Below, one piece after another: positions 1 through 7,560 of a DNA stretch of 18,719 nucleotides. The translations under genes were made by a program, and so were the position numbers. Positions within the stretch are counted from its first letter, which is position 1. Every line of letters starts with the position of its first letter. A model generated the notes under the pieces. It searched no databases and was not told the DNA's origin. It was given only the letters and a program-made list of their open reading frames with translations. Origin of the DNA: Oscillospiraceae bacterium (GTDB lineage: Bacteria; Bacillota; Clostridia; Oscillospirales; Oscillospiraceae); the NCBI GenBank assembly GCA_017480395.1, contig JAFVAS010000234.1:1-18719 (forward strand), written 5' to 3'.

Positions 1-1179
1 AGCGATTTTCTGCTGGATCACTTCACCGGCCTGTCCCCGCTGGCGTGCCGGGAGATCGCCTTCCGCGCCGCGGGCGACGTGGATGCCCGCCTGTTTGAGC
101 TGGCTGCACCGGAGGCCCTGCGCCGGACGTTCTTTGACTGGATGGAGGACATCCGCATGGGACGCTTTGTCCCCTGCATGCTGCTCCAGGACGAGCGGCC
201 CCGGGACTTCTGCTACGCCGACATCCGGCAGTACGGCGGGAGCATGACGGTGCGGCGGGAGGAGCGCTTCTCCGTCCTGCTGGACCGCTTCTACGGGGAG
301 CGGGAGGCGGCGGAGCGCATCCGCGCCCGGGGGTCGGAGCTGATCCGCTACGTCACCAATCTGCGCAACCGGGTGGCCCGGAAGCTGGAGAACCAGCGCC
401 GGGAGCTGGCCCAGGCGGAGGATCGGGATCTGCTGCGCATCCGGGGCGACCTCATCACCACCAACCTCTACGCCATGCACCGGGGGATGGGGGAGCTGGT
501 GTGCCAGAACTACTACGACCCGGATTTTGCGCAGGTGCGCATCCCTCTGGATCCCCTGTTGACGCCCCAGCAGAACGCCGCCGCCTACTACAAGCGCTAT
601 AACAAGGCCAAGACCGCCGAGCGGGTGCTCACCGAGCAGATCGCCAAGGGGGAGGCCGATCTGGACTATCTGGACAGCGTGCTGGCGTGCATCCGCTATT
701 CCACCGAGGAGCGGGACTTGCAGGAGATCCGGCAGGAGCTGGAGGAGAGCGGCTATCTCCGGGCGAAAAAGAACCCCAAGAAGGGGATGAAACGCCCCAG
801 GTCGAAGCCGCTGGAGTTCTGCTCCTCCGCCGGGCTGCGCATCAGCGTGGGGCGCAACAACCTGCAAAACGACCTGCTGACCACCAAGCTGGCGGGGAAA
901 ACGGACGTCTGGTTCCACACCCAGGGCATCCACGGCGCCCATGTGATCCTGTGGACGGAGGGCCGGGAGCCCGACGCGCAGAGCATGACCGAGGCGGCCA
1001 TGCTGGCGGCCTGGTTCTCCCAGGGCAAGGAGGGCAAAAACGTGCCGGTGGACTATACGCCGGTGCGCTATGTGAAAAAGCCCGCCGGGGCCAAGCCGGG
1101 GAAGGTGATCTACACCACCTATTCCACCGCCTATGTCACCCCCGACCCGGAGCTGCCCCGCCGCCTGGGCGGAAAATAA
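1..1179 (+). CDS. rqcH: RqcH/NFACT-family ribosome quality control protein, 5'-truncated by window edge
   Basis: The reading frame is open from base 1 and ends at TAA 1177-1179, giving 392 residues of a protein usually about 570 long, so the first third lies outside the window. What remains is the end of NFACT-N, a charged coiled-coil middle (about residues 75-250, rich in Glu, Arg and Leu) and a C-terminal NFACT-R (DUF814) domain with the signatures GRNNLQND and WFHTQGIHGAHVIL. Family knowledge: RqcH (Rqc2 homologue, also annotated FbpA) binds obstructed 50S subunits with peptidyl-tRNA and directs C-terminal alanine tailing for degradation. The conserved Asp-Arg pair of NFACT-N would be upstream and cannot be checked. 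A GTG at 79 is an internal codon, not the start. The gene converges on rodA across a shared hairpin terminator. Identification is firm; the fibronectin-binding name is historical. Confidence 0.9.
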   Translation, partial: SDFLLDHFTGLSPLACREIAFRAAGDVDARLFELAAPEALRRTFFDWMEDIRMGRFVPCMLLQDERPRDFCYADIRQYGGSMTVRREERFSVLLDRFYGEREAAERIRARGSELIRYVTNLRNRVARKLENQRRELAQAEDRDLLRIRGDLITTNLYAMHRGMGELVCQNYYDPDFAQVRIPLDPLLTPQQNAAAYYKRYNKAKTAERVLTEQIAKGEADLDYLDSVLACIRYSTEERDLQEIRQELEESGYLRAKKNPKKGMKRPRSKPLEFCSSAGLRISVGRNNLQNDLLTTKLAGKTDVWFHTQGIHGAHVILWTEGREPDAQSMTEAAMLAAWFSQGKEGKNVPVDYTPVRYVKKPAGAKPGKVIYTTYSTAYVTPDPELPRRLGGK

Positions 1180-1188
1180 AGAGGACAA

Positions 1189-1227
1189 AAACGCGGAGAA
1201 GTGAGGTTATCTCGCTTCTCCGCGTTT
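1189..1227. terminator. Bidirectional hairpin terminator between rqcH and rodA
   Basis: A stem of 13 perfect pairs (1189-1201 with 1215-1227) is extended by a G-T wobble and three more pairs around the five-base loop GTTAT (1206-1210). The outer arms are A-rich on the left and T-rich on the right, so the hairpin can terminate rqcH on + and rodA on -. The T tracts are short, so efficiency is uncertain. Confidence 0.75.
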
Positions 1228-1254
1228 GGTCTTGATTCAATTATATGGGGGAAA

Positions 1255-2442
1255 TCAGAAGGCCCGCCGCCGCGTCCGGCCCCAGCCGATGTTGGAGCGA
1301 TCCCGCAGCCAGCTGGGCAGGGAGCGCATCTTGATGCCGGATACAAAGCCCATGGCGGCATAGAGGGTGATGAGGGAGGAGCCGCCATAGCTGAAGAAGG
1401 GGAGGGTGATGCCCACCACGGGCATGACAAACAGGCACATGGCGATGTTCAGCCCCGTCTGGAAGATCAGCATGCTGCCGTACCCGATGGCTACCAGGGC
1501 GGAGAACCCGCTGCGGGCGTTGAGGCCCACCTGGAGGCAGCGCAGGATGATGGCGCACAGCAGCACCATCATGATGACGCAGCCCACCAAGCCCAGCTCC
1601 TCCGCGCAGGTGGAGAAGATGAAGTCGGTGTAGCGCTCCGGCAGGGCGCCGCGGCTGGTGCTCTGGGTCAAGGTGCCGTTCAGATACCCCTCGCCGGTCA
1701 GGCCGCCGGAGCGGATGGCCAGCAGACTGCGGGTCTGGTTCCAGCTGGTGTCCGGGTCGGCGTTGTGATCCAGCACCACCTGAATGCGCCGCTTCCAATG
1801 GTTGTTTTCGGGCAGCAGCCGGAAGCCCACATAGCCCGCCCCGGCGGTGAAGGCGATGCCGATCAGGAACCACCGCTTTTTCAGCCCGGCGCACCAGCAC
1901 ATGATGACGAAGATGGCTACATAGACCAGCGCGGTGCCCGCGTCCCGGGAGATGACGAAGATCAACCCGACGTACCAGAGCAGGTGGAGCAGCAGCTGCG
2001 CCACGGATCTGACCCGGCTGAGGTTGTTGGGGTCCCGGCGCTGAAGCCAGGTCAGCTGCTTTGCCAGCAGCAGCACGAAGAAGATTTTGACGATCTCGGC
2101 GGGGGAGATGCTGAAGGGCATCCAGCTGAACTCGATCCAGTTGCGGTTGCCCAGGTGGTCGGAGCCGAAGGGAATCAGCAGGGCGATGAACAGGGAGCTG
2201 AGCAGGAAGACGGGCTTCCACCGCTCCATCAGAATCTCCAGGTCGATATAGTTGCAGGCGATAAAGACCACGATGCCGATGGCCATGGCAATGCCCTGTT
2301 TCATGGGCAGGCTGTGGTAGACCGCCCGGAACCGGGTGGCGGAATAGACCAGAATCAGGCCAAAGGAGTTGGCCAATATGCACAGCAGAAGCAGCAGAAT
2401 ATCCGCCTTCTGCACAAAATCTTTGATGGCGCTGCGGATCAT
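1255..2442 (-). CDS. rodA: Rod shape-determining protein RodA (SEDS peptidoglycan glycosyltransferase)
   Basis: A 395-residue polytopic membrane protein with about ten hydrophobic segments and the SEDS-family layout. The family glycosyltransferase polymerises lipid II into glycan strands with a class B PBP during lateral wall growth. The large extracellular loop carries NQTRSLLAIRSGGLTGEG followed by PERYTDFIF; the Asp in TDF matches the residue considered catalytic in RodA and FtsW. The last part has the conserved FQTGLNIAMC and GITLPFFSYGGSS motifs. The ATG at 2442 is preceded by GGGAGGTGAG at a good distance. RodA is preferred over FtsW or SpoVE because of the PERYTDFIF form and the solitary position outside a dcw cluster; that subfamily choice is an inference. 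The gene diverges from tsaE and has its own promoter at 2474-2502. It ends before the hairpin shared with rqcH. Confidence 0.88.
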   Translation of the reverse strand: MIRSAIKDFVQKADILLLLLCILANSFGLILVYSATRFRAVYHSLPMKQGIAMAIGIVVFIACNYIDLEILMERWKPVFLLSSLFIALLIPFGSDHLGNRNWIEFSWMPFSISPAEIVKIFFVLLLAKQLTWLQRRDPNNLSRVRSVAQLLLHLLWYVGLIFVISRDAGTALVYVAIFVIMCWCAGLKKRWFLIGIAFTAGAGYVGFRLLPENNHWKRRIQVVLDHNADPDTSWNQTRSLLAIRSGGLTGEGYLNGTLTQSTSRGALPERYTDFIFSTCAEELGLVGCVIMMVLLCAIILRCLQVGLNARSGFSALVAIGYGSMLIFQTGLNIAMCLFVMPVVGITLPFFSYGGSSLITLYAAMGFVSGIKMRSLPSWLRDRSNIGWGRTRRRAF

Positions 2443-2473
2443 AGCGGGTTCTCACCTCCCATAGGTGAGGTTC

Positions 2474-2502
2474 ATTGTAACACAGATTCGGAATTCTGTA
2501 AA
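2474..2502 (-). promoter_or_regulatory. Sigma-A-type promoter for rodA
   Basis: Read on the minus strand, TTTACA (2502-2497) is followed after exactly 17 bases by TACAAT (2479-2474), about 30 bases before the rodA start. Each box has one mismatch to consensus. Its -35 box lies only five bases from the -35 box of the divergent tsaE promoter. Confidence 0.7.
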
Positions 2503-2507
2503 CCACT

Positions 2508-2536
2508 TTGCATCCGGGGGAGAACTATGCTATAAT
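2508..2536 (+). promoter_or_regulatory. Sigma-A-type promoter with extended -10 for tsaE-tsaB-upp
   Basis: TTGCAT (2508-2513) and a perfect TATAAT (2531-2536) are separated by 17 bases. TGC directly before the -10 box gives an extended -10. The expected transcript start near 2543 leaves a leader of about 33 bases to the tsaE ATG. Confidence 0.8.
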
Positions 2537-2575
2537 ATCAGATCAGAATTGCAGCGAGAGAACGGGGGGAATCCC

Positions 2576-3001
2576 ATGACGATTATGACCCATTGCGTGG
2601 AGGAGACGGAGGCGCTGGGGGAGCGGCTGGCTGAAAAACTCTCCGGCGGCGAGGTGATGGCCTTCACCGGGGATTTGGGGGCGGGAAAGACCGCCTTCAC
2701 CCGGGGGCTGGCCCGGGGCCTGGGGATCACCGACCGGGTGACCAGCCCCACCTTCACCATCGTCAATGAATACGAGGGGGGACGGCTGCCCCTGTTCCAC
2801 TTCGATATGTACCGCCTCGGATCCTCCGACGAGCTGTATGACATCGGCTGGGAGGACTACCGCGCCCGGGGCGGCGTCTGCGCCGTGGAGTGGAGCGAGA
2901 TCGTCTCCGACGCCCTGGAGGGGGAGGTCATCCGGGTGGACATTCGATCCGGCAGCGGGGAAAACGAGCGCGGTATCACGTTGACGGGGGTGGAGCTTTG
3001 A
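2576..3001 (+). CDS. tsaE: tRNA t6A biosynthesis ATPase TsaE
   Basis: A 141-residue P-loop protein of normal family length. TsaE is the ATPase partner of TsaB-TsaD in making N6-threonylcarbamoyladenosine at position 37 of ANN-decoding tRNAs, in the cytoplasm. Visible motifs are the Walker A loop TGDLGAGKT (residues 31-39), then SPTFTIVNEY, FHFDMYRL and a C-terminal VEWSE, all typical of the family. The start is ATG 2576, preceded by a G-rich ribosome site (2564-2570). The frame also stays open upstream to 2465, but that would cross the promoter and adds a non-conserved N-terminus. The stop TGA overlaps the TTG start of tsaB by one or more bases, so translation is probably coupled. The genes tsaD and rimI, often found next to this pair, are not adjacent here. 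Confidence 0.92.
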   Translation: MTIMTHCVEETEALGERLAEKLSGGEVMAFTGDLGAGKTAFTRGLARGLGITDRVTSPTFTIVNEYEGGRLPLFHFDMYRLGSSDELYDIGWEDYRARGGVCAVEWSEIVSDALEGEVIRVDIRSGSGENERGITLTGVEL

Positions 3002-3708
3002 AGATTTTAGCCTTTGAATCCTCGGCCAAGGCGGCCTCCGTCGCCCTGTGTGAGGACGAGTTTCTCATCGCCCAGTCCTATCAGAACAACGGCCTGACCC
3101 ACAGCACCACCCTGATGCCCATGGCCCAGGATCTGCTGAACAACTGCGGCGTCACCCTGTCCGAGGTGGACTGTCTGGCGGTGGCGGTGGGCCCCGGCTC
3201 CTTTACGGGGCTGCGCATCGGCATCTCCACCGTCAAGGGGCTGGCCTGGGGGGCGGACAAGCCCTGCGCCGCCGTCTCCACGCTGGAGGCGATGGCGTGG
3301 CCCATGGCCCATGTGGACGGCCTGCTCTGCTGCGCCATGGACGCCCGGCGCAAGCAGGTCTACAACGCCGTCTTCCGCGCCCGGAGCGGCGCGCTGGAGC
3401 GGCTGACGCCGGATCGGGCCATCTCCCTGGAGGAGCTGGCCGAGGAGCGAAAAAAATCGGATTTTCCGCAAATTCTTATTGGAGACGGGGCGCTGCTGTG
3501 CTATAATGATGCCAATGAACGGGGACAGCAGGTCTGTCTTGCGCCGCCCCATCTGCGGTTCCAGAGCGCGTGGGGCGTGGCCCGGTGCGCCCTGGAGCAG
3601 GCCCGCCGGGGGGAGCTGATCTCCGGCGCGGAGCTGACCGCCCGCTATCTCCGCCTCTCCCAGGCGGAGCGTGAACGACTGGAACAACAGGGAAAGAAAC
3701 AAAGCTGA
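2998..3708 (+). CDS. tsaB: tRNA t6A biosynthesis protein TsaB
   Basis: A 236-residue ASKHA-fold protein of the t6A pathway. TsaB is an inactive homologue of TsaD and scaffolds the TsaB-TsaD-TsaE complex. The N-terminus MKILAFESSAKAASVAL matches the family start. The diagnostic loop VGPGSFTGLRIG spans about residues 64-75. The start is a TTG at 2998 that overlaps the tsaE stop (TTGA) and is preceded by the purine-rich GGGGGTGGAG. No ATG lies near the conserved N-terminus, and calling one upstream would add residues unlike the family. upp follows after 15 bases, so the three genes probably share a transcript. A good internal promoter candidate lies at 3479-3507. Confidence 0.9.
   Translation: MKILAFESSAKAASVALCEDEFLIAQSYQNNGLTHSTTLMPMAQDLLNNCGVTLSEVDCLAVAVGPGSFTGLRIGISTVKGLAWGADKPCAAVSTLEAMAWPMAHVDGLLCCAMDARRKQVYNAVFRARSGALERLTPDRAISLEELAEERKKSDFPQILIGDGALLCYNDANERGQQVCLAPPHLRFQSAWGVARCALEQARRGELISGAELTARYLRLSQAERERLEQQGKKQS
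3479..3507 (+). promoter_or_regulatory. Possible internal promoter inside tsaB, driving upp
   Basis: TTGGAG (3479-3484), a 17-base spacer and TATAAT (3502-3507) with an extended -10 TGC (3499-3501). It sits in a locally AT-rich patch of an otherwise GC-rich coding region. Use would give upp a separate transcript with a leader of roughly 210 bases. Confidence 0.4.
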
Positions 3709-3723
3709 AAGGGGTATTTTTCT

Positions 3724-4350
3724 ATGTCCGTCCACATTCTGAATCACCCGCTGCTGCAGCACAAGCTGTGCATCCTCCGGGACAAGGAGACCGGCACCCG
3801 GGACTTCCGCACCACCGTCTCCGAGGTCGCCATGCTCATGTGCTACGAGGCCACCCGCGACCTCACCACCCGTCCTGTCACCGTCGAGACCCCGGTGGGC
3901 ACCGCCCATTGCCAGGCCATCGCCGGCAAGAAGATCGCCGTTGTCCCCATCCTGCGGGCCGGTCTTGGCATGGTGGACGGCGTCCTCAGCCTGATTCCCT
4001 CCGCCAAGGTGGGCCACATCGGCCTGTACCGTGACCCCGACACCCTGGAGCCGGTGGAGTACTACTGCAAGATGCCCCCGGATATCGCCGAGCGGGACAT
4101 CCTGATCGTCGACCCCATGCTGGCCACCGGCGGCAGCGCCAGCGCCGCCATCCAGTTCATGAAGAACTATGGCTGCAAGAACATCAAGATGATGAACATC
4201 CTGGCCGCGCCGGAGGGCGTGAAGCGCCTTGAGGAGGATCACCCCGACGTGGAGTTCTATGTCGCCGCGCTGGATGACCACCTGATCGCGCTCGGCTACA
4301 TCGTCCCCGGTCTGGGCGACGCCGGCGACCGGATCTTCGGCACGAAATAA
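3724..4350 (+). CDS. upp: Uracil phosphoribosyltransferase
   Basis: A 208-residue enzyme of standard family length that converts uracil and PRPP to UMP in pyrimidine salvage. The PRPP-binding signature DPMLATGGSA is at residues 130-139, and the uracil-contacting C-terminal segment YIVPGLGDAGDRIFGT is intact. The N-terminal HILNHPLLQHKL and the RDKETGTRDFR segment are typical of Upp. ATG 3724 follows GAAAGGGG with an AT-rich spacer. It is the third gene of the tsaE-tsaB-upp unit and ends just before a strong hairpin terminator. No PyrR or uracil-responsive leader is visible ahead of it. Confidence 0.96.
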   Translation: MSVHILNHPLLQHKLCILRDKETGTRDFRTTVSEVAMLMCYEATRDLTTRPVTVETPVGTAHCQAIAGKKIAVVPILRAGLGMVDGVLSLIPSAKVGHIGLYRDPDTLEPVEYYCKMPPDIAERDILIVDPMLATGGSASAAIQFMKNYGCKNIKMMNILAAPEGVKRLEEDHPDVEFYVAALDDHLIALGYIVPGLGDAGDRIFGTK

Positions 4351-4355
4351 ATCAG

Positions 4356-4391
4356 AAAAATCCCTCTCCCGACGGGAGAGGGATTTTTTTT
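4356..4391. terminator. Strong bidirectional terminator between upp and dus
   Basis: Fifteen perfect base pairs (4356-4370 with 4374-4388) around a three-base loop GAC. An A run precedes the stem and a run of eight T follows it (to 4391), so it works in both orientations. On the minus strand the dus stop codon (4390-4392) lies inside the A/T tract, so dus ends at the edge of its own terminator. Confidence 0.92.
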
Positions 4392-5337
4392 ATGGTTCCG
4401 GTTGAAATCCCGCATCGGGGATCAGATCCTCGTTGTGGAACAGGGCATTGACGGTGCTCTGATACTCGCTGAGGCGGCGGGTCTTGCGGATGATTTTCTG
4501 ATAGGGGGCGTAGTTAGTGAAGCGCTGGATCAGGTAGGCCCAGACCCCCTTCATCTTGCACAGCACCGGCCCGTCCCCGTAGAGGATGCCCCGGTATCCG
4601 TCAAAGAGCTCGTCGTGAAAGTCCCGCAGCACCGCCTTGTCCGGCGTTCCGCCGATCAGCCACGGGTTGCTGATGACGCCGCGGCCCAGCATCACCGTCT
4701 CCACCCCCGGATGGGCCCGGGAAATTTCCGCAATGCCGCGCCGGGTGAAGAGGTCGCCGTTGTAGACCAGCGGCCAGGGGGCCTCCGCCTCCGCCAGAGC
4801 AAAGGCGTCCATGCGGGGGGCGCCGCGGTAGAAGTCCTTCTGAATCCGGGGGTGGACGATCAGCTCTGCGCAGGGGTACTGCCGGTAGAGATCGAGCAGC
4901 CGGGGCCAATCCGCCTGGTCGGCGCGTCCCACCCGGGTTTTGATGGAGATGCGCAAAGGGCAGCGGCTGAAAATCTCGTCGAGAAAGGCGCGCAGCTCGT
5001 CATAGCGGGCGAGGAACCCGGAGCCCTTGCCCTTGGACACCACGGTGCCGGAGGGACAGCCCAGATTCAGGTTGACCTCCCCATAGCCCAGCGCCTCCAG
5101 ATCGCGGCAGGTGGTCAGGAAGTGATCGGCGCGGTTGGTGAGGATCTGGGGGACAAGGGGAAGCCCGGCGTTGTGCTCCGGCAGCACGTCCCGCCGCTCC
5201 TTCGCGTTGAGGCCCTGGTTCATGTTGGGGGCGATGAAGGGGGTGAAGTAGCGGTCCATGGGGACGAAGTGGGTGTGGTAGCAGCGGCGGTAGAGGTAGG
5301 TGGTCACCCCCTCCATCGGGGCGAGCTCATAGCGCAT
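4390..5337 (-). CDS. tRNA-dihydrouridine synthase family protein
   Basis: A 315-residue FMN TIM-barrel enzyme of the Dus family, which reduces specific uridines in tRNA D-loops with NAD(P)H. Motifs in order are APMEGVT near the N-terminus, VNLNLGCPSGTVVSKGKGS with the catalytic Cys at about residue 94, IKTRVG, an HPR segment, YNGDL and MLGRGVISNPW, the last for FMN phosphate binding. The start ATG at 5337 has GGAGGAG seven bases upstream. A longer frame to 5406 has an unrelated Pro/Arg-rich N-terminus. The gene begins inside the last 11 bases of the upstream MBL frame, suggesting translational coupling that the amber codon in that gene may weaken. The subfamily (DusA, B or C) cannot be assigned by eye. 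Confidence 0.88.
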   Translation of the reverse strand: MRYELAPMEGVTTYLYRRCYHTHFVPMDRYFTPFIAPNMNQGLNAKERRDVLPEHNAGLPLVPQILTNRADHFLTTCRDLEALGYGEVNLNLGCPSGTVVSKGKGSGFLARYDELRAFLDEIFSRCPLRISIKTRVGRADQADWPRLLDLYRQYPCAELIVHPRIQKDFYRGAPRMDAFALAEAEAPWPLVYNGDLFTRRGIAEISRAHPGVETVMLGRGVISNPWLIGGTPDKAVLRDFHDELFDGYRGILYGDGPVLCKMKGVWAYLIQRFTNYAPYQKIIRKTRRLSEYQSTVNALFHNEDLIPDAGFQPEP

Positions 5338-6112
5338 CGGGGTGCTCCTCCGGCCCGGCGGGGCCCGGCATGCCCGGGGGCGGCTCCATGGCCGCGCCAT
5401 AGCCATTGCAGGCGTAGCAGCGGAAGGGGACGGTTTCGCCCTCCGGCCCCATGGGCACGTCCACCACGCTCAGCTTGGCCGGATCGTTCTCCACGGCCAG
5501 TCTGGCACAGGCGATCATCGCCGGAAACGCCTCCCGCGGGTCGAGGGGGAAACGCATATGGCAGGGATAGATCCGGTCAAAGGCGTCGGATATCTACGCC
5601 AGATAATCCAGACTGGACAGAAAGTCGGCGGGGGAGCACTCGGGGTTGAAGAGAAAGACCGGCTGGGTCATCACGGTGTCGCCGGAGAAGAGCAGCCGAT
5701 TCTCCCGATCCAGCAGGGCGACGGAGCCGGCGGAGTGCCCGGGGACGTGGATCACCTCCAGGGTGCGCCCGCCCAGATCAAAGCGCTGTCCGTCCTCCAG
5801 GGGGAGCAGCCGGACGCCCTCGCCCCGGTCGGAGCGAAAGCGCGCCCACTCGCCGGGGTGGAGCCAGGCCTCGGCCCACTCGTGATCGCTGCCGGTGTGG
5901 TCGCCGTGGGCGTGGGTGTGCACCAGAAGGGTGGGCAGGCCGCACAGCCCTTCCGCCAGCGCCCGCAGGCCGACAAAGGAGCCAAAGCCGGTGTCCAGCA
6001 TGATGGCCCGCTCCGATCCGGCGATCAGATAGAGGTTGATGCCCGCGTCGCCGATCTCCCACAGGCCGGGGCCGAGGGGATGTAAGTCGGGGGTTTTGGG
6101 TGGAAAGAACAT
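5327..6112 (-). pseudogene. MBL-fold metallo-hydrolase interrupted by an in-frame amber codon
   Basis: The frame reads 172 residues from ATG 6112, meets TAG (CTA at 5594-5596 on +), and continues in the same frame for 88 more codons to 5327. The first part has the metal motif HTHAHGDHTG (HxHxDH, residues 67-72), HVPGHSAGS (His126) and FSGDT (Asp145). The part beyond the stop begins ISDAFDRIYPCH, where the His supplies the last expected zinc-site position of MBL hydrolases. The full 261 residues fit a normal MBL hydrolase, and one C-to-T change in a CAG (Gln) codon would explain the break. A C-terminal frame from ATG 5557 (76 residues) has no clear ribosome site. The gene lies three bases after corC with AAGGAGG in the corC end, and overlaps dus. 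Substrate unknown. A sequencing error is possible. Confidence 0.82.
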
Positions 6113-6115
6113 GGG

Positions 6116-7384
6116 TTATTCCTCCTTGTCATCCTGGTTGTCGTCTGTCCTGGGGTGTACGGTCACGGTGATCTCCACCACCCGGCGGGAGTCTGTCTCG
6201 GTCACCGCCACCGTCAGGGGCGGGAAATCGAAGGCGTCGTCCAGGGCGGGGATTTTGCCCAGCCGCTCCATGACCCAGCCGCTGACCGAGGCGCAGTCGG
6301 AGGCGCAGTCCACCTCGAAATAGCGCTCAAACTCCGCCAGGGGCGCGGCACCCCGCACGCGGCAGGTGTGCTCGTCCAGGGGGCGGAAGTCCTCGATGAC
6401 CTCGTCGTGCTCGTCCCAGATGTCGCCCACCAGCTCCTCCAGAATGTCCTCCATGGTGATGATGCCGAGGGTGCCGCCGTACTCGTCGGAGATGACGGCC
6501 ACCTGGGACTGGTGCTTCTGCAGCAGCTTGAGCAGGGTGCTGATCTTGACGGACTGGGGGGCGAAGACGGGCTGCTTCATCAGCTCGCTGATGGGGCGGC
6601 GGGAGACGCCGGTGCCGGTGTAAAAGTCCTTCTGGTGGAGGACGCCCACGATGTTGTCGATGCTCTCGTCATAGACCAGCAGCCGGGAGAAGCGGGACTC
6701 GGTAAAGACCCGGGCGATCTCCTCCGGCGTGGCGTCCAGGGCAATGGCCTCCAGATCCACCCGGTGGGTCAGAATGTCCTCTGCATCCCGGTCGGTGAAC
6801 TCGATGGCGGAGCGGAGCAGATCCTCCTCGCTTGCGTCGATGGTGCCCTCCTGGGCGACCTCCTCCACCAGCATCAGCAGCTCCTCCTGGGACATCTTCT
6901 GGCTGCCCTGGATGCGGAACAGCCGGGACAGCAGCTTTTTCCACTGGGTGAAGAGGAAGTTGATGGGGGTCAGAATCCAGATCAGAACCCGCATCAGCGG
7001 CGTGGCCCACATGGCGAACTGCTCCGGCCGCTCCTTGGCCAGGCTCTTGGGGGAGACCTCCCCGAAAATCAGCACCACAATGGTGATGACGATGGTGGAG
7101 ACGGTGGCCCCGGCCCGGGGGAGCAGGCGCACGAAGAGCAGGGTGGCGATGGAGGCCATGGCGATGTTGACCACGTTGTTCCCCACCAGGATGGAGGAGA
7201 GCAGCTTGTCATATTCCTCTGCCAGGCGCAGGGTGGTCTCCGCCCGGTGGTTCCCCTTTTCGGCCAGGGTGCGCAGCCGGGTGCGGTTGAGGGAGGAGAA
7301 GGCGGTCTCCGTGGCGGAGAAATAGGCGGACAGGAGAACCAGCACGACTATAATCAGAATGGATGAGACGGTCTCGCCGTTCAT
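6116..7384 (-). CDS. HlyC/CorC-family (CNNM/DUF21, CBS-pair) membrane transporter
   Basis: A 422-residue membrane protein with the three-part layout of the family. An N-terminal DUF21/CNNM domain with several hydrophobic helices (about 1-180) contains SAYFSATETAFSSLNR and the conserved FGEVSPKSLAKERPE. A CBS pair follows (about 200-325), with FSRLLVYDESIDNIVGVLHQKD and VISDEYGGTLGIITMEDILEELVGDI. A CorC/HlyC C-terminal domain ends at DDKEE. Members are linked to Mg2+ (or Co2+) efflux; the haemolysin name is historical, and the ion is not shown here. ATG 7384 is chosen because conservation begins there. GGAG lies about 13 bases upstream, rather far. The frame runs on to 7831, but that part is antisense to the lipoprotein and looks random. 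First gene of an operon with the MBL gene and dus. Confidence 0.88.
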   Translation of the reverse strand: MNGETVSSILIIVVLVLLSAYFSATETAFSSLNRTRLRTLAEKGNHRAETTLRLAEEYDKLLSSILVGNNVVNIAMASIATLLFVRLLPRAGATVSTIVITIVVLIFGEVSPKSLAKERPEQFAMWATPLMRVLIWILTPINFLFTQWKKLLSRLFRIQGSQKMSQEELLMLVEEVAQEGTIDASEEDLLRSAIEFTDRDAEDILTHRVDLEAIALDATPEEIARVFTESRFSRLLVYDESIDNIVGVLHQKDFYTGTGVSRRPISELMKQPVFAPQSVKISTLLKLLQKHQSQVAVISDEYGGTLGIITMEDILEELVGDIWDEHDEVIEDFRPLDEHTCRVRGAAPLAEFERYFEVDCASDCASVSGWVMERLGKIPALDDAFDFPPLTVAVTETDSRRVVEITVTVHPRTDDNQDDKEE

Positions 7385-7421
7385 GGCAGAAAAATCGCTC
7401 CTTGTCGGTAAATTTGAGAAT

Positions 7422-7450
7422 ACGATACCATAATCCGCCCGTGATTGCAA
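7422..7450 (-). promoter_or_regulatory. Promoter for corC-MBL-dus
   Basis: On the minus strand, TTGCAA (7450-7445), a 17-base spacer and TATCGT (7427-7422), with TGG directly before the -10 box (extended -10). It lies about 40 bases upstream of the corC start. Confidence 0.6.
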
Positions 7451-7493
7451 GATTTTGGGACGGACAGGGGAAAGTTTAAGATTGTGTTTGCTA

Positions 7494-7522
7494 TTGCGGG
7501 AGGGGTTGGAATCTGGTAAGAT
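7494..7522 (+). promoter_or_regulatory. Promoter for the lipoprotein gene
   Basis: TTGCGG (7494-7499), a 17-base spacer and TAAGAT (7517-7522) with an extended -10 TGG (7514-7516). It is 38 bases before the lipoprotein ATG and is divergent from the corC promoter. Confidence 0.55.
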
Positions 7523-7560
7523 GGAGACAGAGAAACAGGGTTGAAGGGAGAGCCGAATCA

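Noticed and set aside
1201..2535. 444-codon frame on + opposite rodA
   Set aside because: It starts inside the terminator hairpin, has low-complexity composition, and mirrors a well-supported rodA gene.
2465..2575. Upstream start for tsaE
   Set aside because: It would place the start before the -35 and -10 boxes and add 37 non-conserved residues. ATG 2576 has a ribosome site and the family N-terminus.
5594..5596. Amber codon as pyrrolysine or programmed read-through
   Set aside because: The context is an ordinary MBL hydrolase with a likely Gln at this site, no Pyl machinery is in the window, and TAG ends the zinc-ribbon gene at 10146-10148. A mutation or sequence error is simpler.
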